This document shows, one piece after another, positions 4,278-8,175 of a stretch of DNA of 8,175 bases (positions within the stretch are counted from its first letter, which is position 1; every line of letters starts with the position of its first letter). Origin of the DNA: Clostridia bacterium (GTDB taxonomy: Bacteria; Bacillota; Clostridia; Oscillospirales; CAG-272); NCBI GenBank assembly GCA_900763885.1, contig CAAFLY010000083.1, positions 1 through 8,175 of the forward strand. Direction: 5' to 3'. The position numbers were made by a program, and so were the translations under genes. Under the pieces are notes generated by a model, which saw only the letters and a program-made list of their open reading frames with translations, ran no database searches and was not told the DNA's origin.

Positions 4278-5501
4278 GTGTATTCCTGCGTGCGTATCCT
4301 GTCGGAGGCGGTGGCAGGTTTGCCGTTGCACCTCTATCGCTACACCGACAGCGGCGGCAAGGCGATGGCGCTTGACCATCCGCTGTACCGCTTGCTCCAT
4401 GACGAGCCGAATCCGGAGATGAGCTCGTTTGTGTTCCGGGAAACGCTCATGTCACACCTGCTCCTCTGGGGCAACGCCTACGCGCAGATCATCCGCAACG
4501 GTAAGAACGAAATTATCGCGCTCTACCCGCTGATGCCGAACCGGATGACGGTGGACAGGGACGAAAACGGACGCTTGTACTACGCCTACTCCCGCGGGCA
4601 GGACGAGGTCATTCGGGACAAATCCCGGACGGTCATACTCTCCCCTGCGGACGTGCTGCACATTCCCGGACTCGGCTTTGATGGTCTGGTCGGATACAGT
4701 CCCATTGCGATGGCGAAAAACGCGATCGGTATGGCGATTGCCTGTGAGGAATACGGCGCGAAATTCTTCGCCAACGGTGCCTCTCCCGGAGGTGTGCTGG
4801 AGCATCCGGGTACGATCAAGGATCCGCAGCGTCTTCGGGATTCGTGGATGAGCCAGTTTGGCGGCTCTGCCAATGCGAACAAAATTTGTGTGCTGGAAGA
4901 GGGTCTCCACTACACTCCTATCGGCATTGCCCCTGAACAAGCACAATTCCTCGAAACACGCAAATTCCAGATCAATGAGATCGCGCGCATCTTCCGTGTC
5001 CCGCCGCACATGGTGGGGGATCTGGAGAAGTCGAGCTTTTCCAACATTGAACAGCAGTCCCTGGAATTTGTGAAGTACACGCTTGATCCGTGGGTGATCC
5101 GGTGGGAGCAGTCGATTCAGCGGTCGCTGTTCAATGCGGAAGAAAAACCGCGGTACTTTGTGAAGTTCAACCTGGAGGGACTGCTCCGCGGCGACTACCA
5201 ATCCCGCATGAATGGGTATGCCATCGGCAGACAGAACGGATGGATGTCCGCGAACGACATCCGGGAGCTGGAAAACCTCGACCGCATTCCGGCGAAGGAT
5301 GGCGGCGACCTCTACCTCATCAACGGGAACATGACGAAATTGGCTGACGCGAGGGTCTTCGCGGTAGGCGGAAAGGAGAACACAGATGAAGAAATTCTGG
5401 AATTGGAAGAACCGGACGGTAACAAATCAGGAAACCCAGGAACAGGTGCAGGAAAGAACCCTGTTCCTGAACGGCACGATCGCCGAGGACAGCTGGTTTG
5501 A
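4278..5501 (+). CDS. phage portal protein (HK97 family), main body
   Basis: This is the dodecameric portal ring through which DNA enters the head and to which TerL docks. The 407-residue frame from GTG 4278 covers most of an HK97-type portal: YSCVRILSEAVAGLPLHLY at the start, LLLWGNAYAQI (about 62-72), the FANGASPGGVLEHPG wing region (about 162-176), and the conserved RIFRVPPHMVGDLEKSSFSN (about 237-256) leading into IEQQSLEFVKYTL. The GTG has no convincing ribosome site and lies seven codons inside the family's conserved N-terminal block. The natural start is ATG 4122, from which two TAG codons separate it. Without readthrough or reinitiation this product would lack about 50 N-terminal residues. 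The C-terminus overlaps the protease gene by 116 bases; that tail is rich in Glu, Gly and Asn and looks unconserved. Confidence 0.9.
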   Translation: MYSCVRILSEAVAGLPLHLYRYTDSGGKAMALDHPLYRLLHDEPNPEMSSFVFRETLMSHLLLWGNAYAQIIRNGKNEIIALYPLMPNRMTVDRDENGRLYYAYSRGQDEVIRDKSRTVILSPADVLHIPGLGFDGLVGYSPIAMAKNAIGMAIACEEYGAKFFANGASPGGVLEHPGTIKDPQRLRDSWMSQFGGSANANKICVLEEGLHYTPIGIAPEQAQFLETRKFQINEIARIFRVPPHMVGDLEKSSFSNIEQQSLEFVKYTLDPWVIRWEQSIQRSLFNAEEKPRYFVKFNLEGLLRGDYQSRMNGYAIGRQNGWMSANDIRELENLDRIPAKDGGDLYLINGNMTKLADARVFAVGGKENTDEEILELEEPDGNKSGNPGTGAGKNPVPERHDRRGQLV

Positions 5502-6123
5502 CGATGACGTCACACCAAAGCTGTTCAGGGAGGAGCTGATGGCAGGTTCCGGAGATATCACCGTTTGGTTGCATAGTCCGGGTGGCGACTGCGTTGCGGC
5601 GGCACAGATTTACAACATGCTGATGGACTACAAAGGATCTGTTACCGTGAAGATCGACGGCATTGCCGCCTCTGCCGCATCCGTTATCGCGATGGCGGGT
5701 ACCAAGGTGCTGATGTCTCCGGTTTCCACGATGTTTATCCACAATCCCATGACGGTTGCACTCGGCGACTCGGACGAGATGCAAAAGGCGATCGAGATGC
5801 TGCACGAGGTCAAGGAGAGCATCATCAATGCCTATGAGATCAAGACGGGGCTGTCCCGTGCAAAGCTGTCCCGGCTGATGGATGCAGAGACGTGGATGGA
5901 TGCGAACAAGGCCGTGGAGCTTGGCTTTGCGGACGGTATTCTAAAGCGTGAGGAGCAGTCCTCGGACGTTGCGGTCCCGACCGCGTCCATGATGTATTCC
6001 CGCGCGAATGTGGTGAACTCCCTCATGGAGAAGATCGCCGCGAAATGCGCCATCGAGCCGAAAAATGGTCGTTCCGTGGATGAACTGCGCGCCAATCTGA
6101 ACGCCATCAAACATTATATTTAA
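5386..6123 (+). CDS. ClpP-like phage head maturation protease
   Basis: A serine protease of the ClpP/crotonase fold that trims the capsid scaffold domain during head maturation. In 245 residues it shows the oxyanion strand HSPGGDCVAAAQIYN (63-77), the nucleophile Ser96 in DGIAASAAS, the likely catalytic His119 in MFIHNPM, and a probable third member Asp166 in LMDAETWM, followed by ANKAVELGFADGI. AAAGGAG (5372-5378) lies 7 bases before ATG 5386 and sets the start well inside the end of the portal gene. The roughly 60 residues after 185 are polar and likely flexible. Placement directly between portal and capsid is the standard order for this assembly type and supports a head-protease role over a housekeeping ClpP. 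Confidence 0.93.
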   Translation: MKKFWNWKNRTVTNQETQEQVQERTLFLNGTIAEDSWFDDDVTPKLFREELMAGSGDITVWLHSPGGDCVAAAQIYNMLMDYKGSVTVKIDGIAASAASVIAMAGTKVLMSPVSTMFIHNPMTVALGDSDEMQKAIEMLHEVKESIINAYEIKTGLSRAKLSRLMDAETWMDANKAVELGFADGILKREEQSSDVAVPTASMMYSRANVVNSLMEKIAAKCAIEPKNGRSVDELRANLNAIKHYI

Positions 6124-6136
6124 TAAAGGAAGGAAA

Positions 6137-7324
6137 ATGTCTATGACTATCACCGAACTGCGCGAAAAGCGCGCGAAACTCTGGAACGCCATGGAGGGTT
6201 TCCTCGACACGCACCGCACAGACAAGGGGGTGCTTTCCGCGGAGGATGACGCTACCTACGCTGGTATGGAGAAAGACCTCTCCGATCTGACGAACGAGAT
6301 CCATCGCATGGAGCGGCGTGATGCCATCGCAGCAGAGCTTGCCAAGCCTGTGTCTGATCCGCTGACTGAGAAACCGCAGAGAGAAAAGGGCGAGAAGTTT
6401 GGCAGAGCGTCTGACGCCTACAAGGAGGACTTCGGCTATCTCCTCCGCGGCAAGCGCATGGTACATAACGTGCTCTCCGAGGGTGTGGACGCGAACGGCG
6501 GTTACCTTGTACCGGAGGAATTCGAGCGCCAGATCATCGACACACTCAAGGAAGAAAACGTGATGCGCCGTCTGTGCAAGGTGATCACGACCGCAAGTGA
6601 GCGCAAGATCCCCGTTGCCGCGACCCATTCCACCGCCGCATGGACTGCCGAGAACGCCGCGTTTACCGAAAGCAATCCGACGTTCTCGCAGAAAACCATC
6701 GACGCGTACAAGCTGACTGACCTTATCAAGGTAAGTATTGAGCTTCTGGACGACAGCGCGTTTGATCTGGAAAGCTACATTGCGCGGGAATTTGCGTACG
6801 CGTTCGGTGCGGCGGAGGAGGAGGCGTTTTGCGTCGGCACCGGCACAGGGCAGCCTACGGGATTGTTCACGGCGAGCGGCGGCACTGTGGGCGTTACGGC
6901 GGCAAGCGCGACCGCTGTCACCACGGATGAGGTGATCTCGCTCATCTACGCACTCAAGGCTCCGTACCGCAAGAACGCGAAATTCCTCATGAATGACGCG
7001 ACGGTGGCGGCACTGCGCAAGCTGAAGGACGCAAACGGGCAGTATCTCTGGCAGCCGTCCGTGCAGGCGGGGCAGCCGGACAGACTGCTTGGGTATGAGC
7101 TCCACACCAGTCCCTACGCACCGACGATGGCTGCGGGTGCGCTTGCCGTGGCGTTCGGCGATTTCCAGAATTACTGGATCGCGGATCGCACCGGACGAAC
7201 GATGCAGCGGCTGAACGAGCTGTACTCCACGAACGGACAGGTCGGCTTTGTGGCATCCGAACGTGTGGATGGCAAGATCATCCTGCCGGAGGGGATTCAG
7301 CTTCTGAAAATGAAGGCGTCGTGA
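6137..7324 (+). CDS. major capsid protein, HK97 fold
   Basis: Forms the icosahedral shell. AAGGAAGGA (6127-6135) immediately precedes ATG 6137; an in-frame second ATG follows two codons later. Residues 1-70 (ITELREKRAKLWNAME and on) are charged and heptad-like, fitting the scaffolding delta domain. A linker of about 70-110 (EKPQREKGEKFGR) is a plausible zone for cleavage by the upstream protease. The HK97 core begins at VDANGGYLVPEEFERQII (117-134) and includes AAWTAENAAFTESNPTFS (167-184), FCVGTGTGQPTGLF (231-244) and the late strand AVAFGDFQNYWIADR (337-351). The 395-residue length is usual for capsids with a fused delta domain. No separate scaffold gene is present, in agreement. Identification is firm. 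Confidence 0.95.
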   Translation: MSMTITELREKRAKLWNAMEGFLDTHRTDKGVLSAEDDATYAGMEKDLSDLTNEIHRMERRDAIAAELAKPVSDPLTEKPQREKGEKFGRASDAYKEDFGYLLRGKRMVHNVLSEGVDANGGYLVPEEFERQIIDTLKEENVMRRLCKVITTASERKIPVAATHSTAAWTAENAAFTESNPTFSQKTIDAYKLTDLIKVSIELLDDSAFDLESYIAREFAYAFGAAEEEAFCVGTGTGQPTGLFTASGGTVGVTAASATAVTTDEVISLIYALKAPYRKNAKFLMNDATVAALRKLKDANGQYLWQPSVQAGQPDRLLGYELHTSPYAPTMAAGALAVAFGDFQNYWIADRTGRTMQRLNELYSTNGQVGFVASERVDGKIILPEGIQLLKMKAS

Positions 7325-7638
7325 TGATGGAGGAGCTGCTTGCTAAGGTAAAAGCGAACCTCATCCTCACGCACGACGTGGACGACGCGCTTCTGCAAAG
7401 CTACATCACCACCGCGGTCTCCTATGCGGAAAGCTATCAGCACATCCCGCAGGGGACGTACCAGAACACCACCATGCCGCCGACCACGGAGCACGCCGTC
7501 ATCATGCTGTCGTCCCACTTTTACGAAAGCCGGGACGGCAGCACGGGCGGCTTCTTCGCGGACAATGTACAGGCGGCAAAGCAGGTGTGGGACGCGGTGA
7601 ACACGCTTTTACGGCTTGACAGGGAGTGGAAGGTATGA
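7324..7638 (+). CDS. gp6-like head-tail connector protein
   Basis: A small, mostly helical protein of about 104 residues: ELLAKVKANLILTHDVDDALLQSYITTAVSYAESYQH, then VIMLSSHFYESRD. This is the pattern of the HK97 gp6 / SPP1 gp15 family, which forms the ring under the portal. ATG 7324 overlaps the capsid stop (TGATG); GAAGG at 7312-7316 is 7 bases before it. GTG 7321 and ATG 7327 are also in frame. Its place directly after the capsid gene is the expected one for a first neck protein. Its stop overlaps the next gene's ATG, implying coupled translation. Confidence 0.88.
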   Translation: MMEELLAKVKANLILTHDVDDALLQSYITTAVSYAESYQHIPQGTYQNTTMPPTTEHAVIMLSSHFYESRDGSTGGFFADNVQAAKQVWDAVNTLLRLDREWKV

Positions 7639-7973
7639 GCTATGGGAAGATGAACGCTCTTGTAGACATCGTGAAACCGACCATCACGACAGACGAGGAC
7701 GGATTTCGTAGTACGACGAATGAAGTCCTCGCTACTGTCCGTGCCTATCGCGAAGGGCGGCATGGGAGCGAGAGATGGGCCAACCGTGCGGCATTCACGG
7801 ACGCTACAGATCTGTTCCAGATGAGGGAAGTCCCCAAACTGGTTCTTACCACAGATATGGCTCTCGTGTGCGGTGCGGAACGGTTCGAGATCACCTCTGT
7901 GGAGGACGTCAAAGGGCGCGGGATGTACGTGGAGGTACTCGCGAGAAAGGTTGAACCAAGTGGCAAAGGCTGA
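7635..7973 (+). CDS. phage head-tail adaptor (head closure) protein
   Basis: About 112 residues from ATG 7635, which overlaps the stop of the connector gene as ATGA and has AGGGAG (7621-7626) 8 bases upstream. GTG 7626 is in frame but lies on that ribosome site. The sequence reads MNALVDIVKPTITTDEDGFRST..., then VRAYREGRHGSERWANRA and VCGAERFEITSVEDVKGRGMYVEVLARKV. This beta-rich layout is that of the SPP1 gp16/HK97 head-closure family that seals the portal and docks the tail. It lacks a signal peptide or membrane segment. Position between the gp6-like and gp10-like genes supports the call. Confidence 0.85.
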   Translation: MSYGKMNALVDIVKPTITTDEDGFRSTTNEVLATVRAYREGRHGSERWANRAAFTDATDLFQMREVPKLVLTTDMALVCGAERFEITSVEDVKGRGMYVEVLARKVEPSGKG

Positions 7974-8175
7974 GGTAAAGCTGCCGGAGGAGCTGCTCAC
8001 GAAGCTGTCCCGGCTTGGGCAGGACACGGACGCGGTCGCGGAAAAGGTGCTGCGGGCAGGCGGTAAAATCGTGCTCGACAAGGTTCGGGACAACCTCGAA
8101 TCCGTCATTGGCAGGGACACAAAACATCCGTCACGCTCCACGGGGGAGCTGCTGTCCTCGCTTGGCTTGTCTCCG
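7960..8175 (+). CDS. HK97 gp10-like neck/tail component, 5' part
   Basis: The first 72 codons of a gene that runs off the right edge. GTG 7960 is chosen because AGAAAGG (7944-7950) lies 9 bases before it; TTG 7951 in the same frame is too close. The gene overlaps the previous stop by 14 bases. The product begins VAKAEVKLPEELLTKLSRLG and contains ESVIGRDTKHPSRSTGELL, the pattern of the HK97 gp10 family, in which a helical N-terminus precedes the conserved SRSTGEL segment. Family members are tail-completion or neck proteins placed exactly here, after the head-closure gene. Confidence 0.85.
   Translation, partial: MAKAEVKLPEELLTKLSRLGQDTDAVAEKVLRAGGKIVLDKVRDNLESVIGRDTKHPSRSTGELLSSLGLSP

Noticed and set aside
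4452..5201. Reverse-strand open frame of 249 codons opposite portal
   Set aside because: Same reasoning: complete overlap with a conserved gene and no domain-like sequence.
6107..7105. Reverse-strand open frame of 332 codons opposite the capsid gene
   Set aside because: Its length is striking, but the composition is that of an antisense shadow and the plus strand clearly encodes the HK97 capsid fold. No family signal was seen.
1..8175. tRNA genes, CRISPR arrays, insertion sequences, attachment sites
   Set aside because: I found no cloverleaf, regularly spaced repeats, transposase frame with terminal repeats, or integrase-linked repeat in reading the window.

Overview
The window is the start of the late (packaging and head-assembly) module of an HK97-type tailed phage or prophage, all on the plus strand. 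Moderately high GC, strong AGGAGG-type ribosome sites and the protein families suggest a host in the Bacillota (Clostridia or Negativicutes). The sequence alone does not fix the genus, or whether this is a prophage or a free phage.

Layout: (1) 1-641 holds an accessory pair. The first is the C-terminal end of what I take to be an amidoligase; the second is a complete gamma-glutamylcyclotransferase-like gene. (2) A terminator-like hairpin at 660-688 and a strong Shine-Dalgarno precede the large terminase gene (about 721-3339). Its Walker A motif is split by a 342-residue intein (964-1989). The intein has a non-nucleophilic first residue (Gln) and carries the Trp, Cys and Thr that mark class 3 inteins. 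It also contains a LAGLIDADG homing endonuclease whose first catalytic Asp is replaced by Asn. (3) A RelB/RelE-ParE type toxin-antitoxin pair (3417-4048), with its own promoter, palindromic operator and terminator, sits between terL and the portal gene. (4) The portal gene is interrupted. A good start at 4122 opens the expected portal N-terminus, which hits two in-frame TAG codons (4254, 4269) in or next to a hairpin at 4239-4268. The conserved portal sequence then resumes in the same frame. (5) A ClpP-like head maturation protease, the HK97-fold major capsid protein, a gp6-like head-tail connector, a head-tail adaptor and the start of an HK97 gp10-like gene follow with very short spacers or overlaps, as in a single late operon.

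How it works together: TerL (after splicing) pumps DNA through the portal into a procapsid made of the capsid protein. The protease matures the procapsid, and the last three genes build the neck. Two separate interruptions hit the packaging motor: a protein-level one in TerL that should be self-removing, and a small palindromic one in portal with no evident means of removal. The most interesting items are the class 3 intein in the TerL P-loop, its apparently decayed endonuclease, the stop-containing hairpin in portal, and the toxin-antitoxin cassette inside the packaging module.
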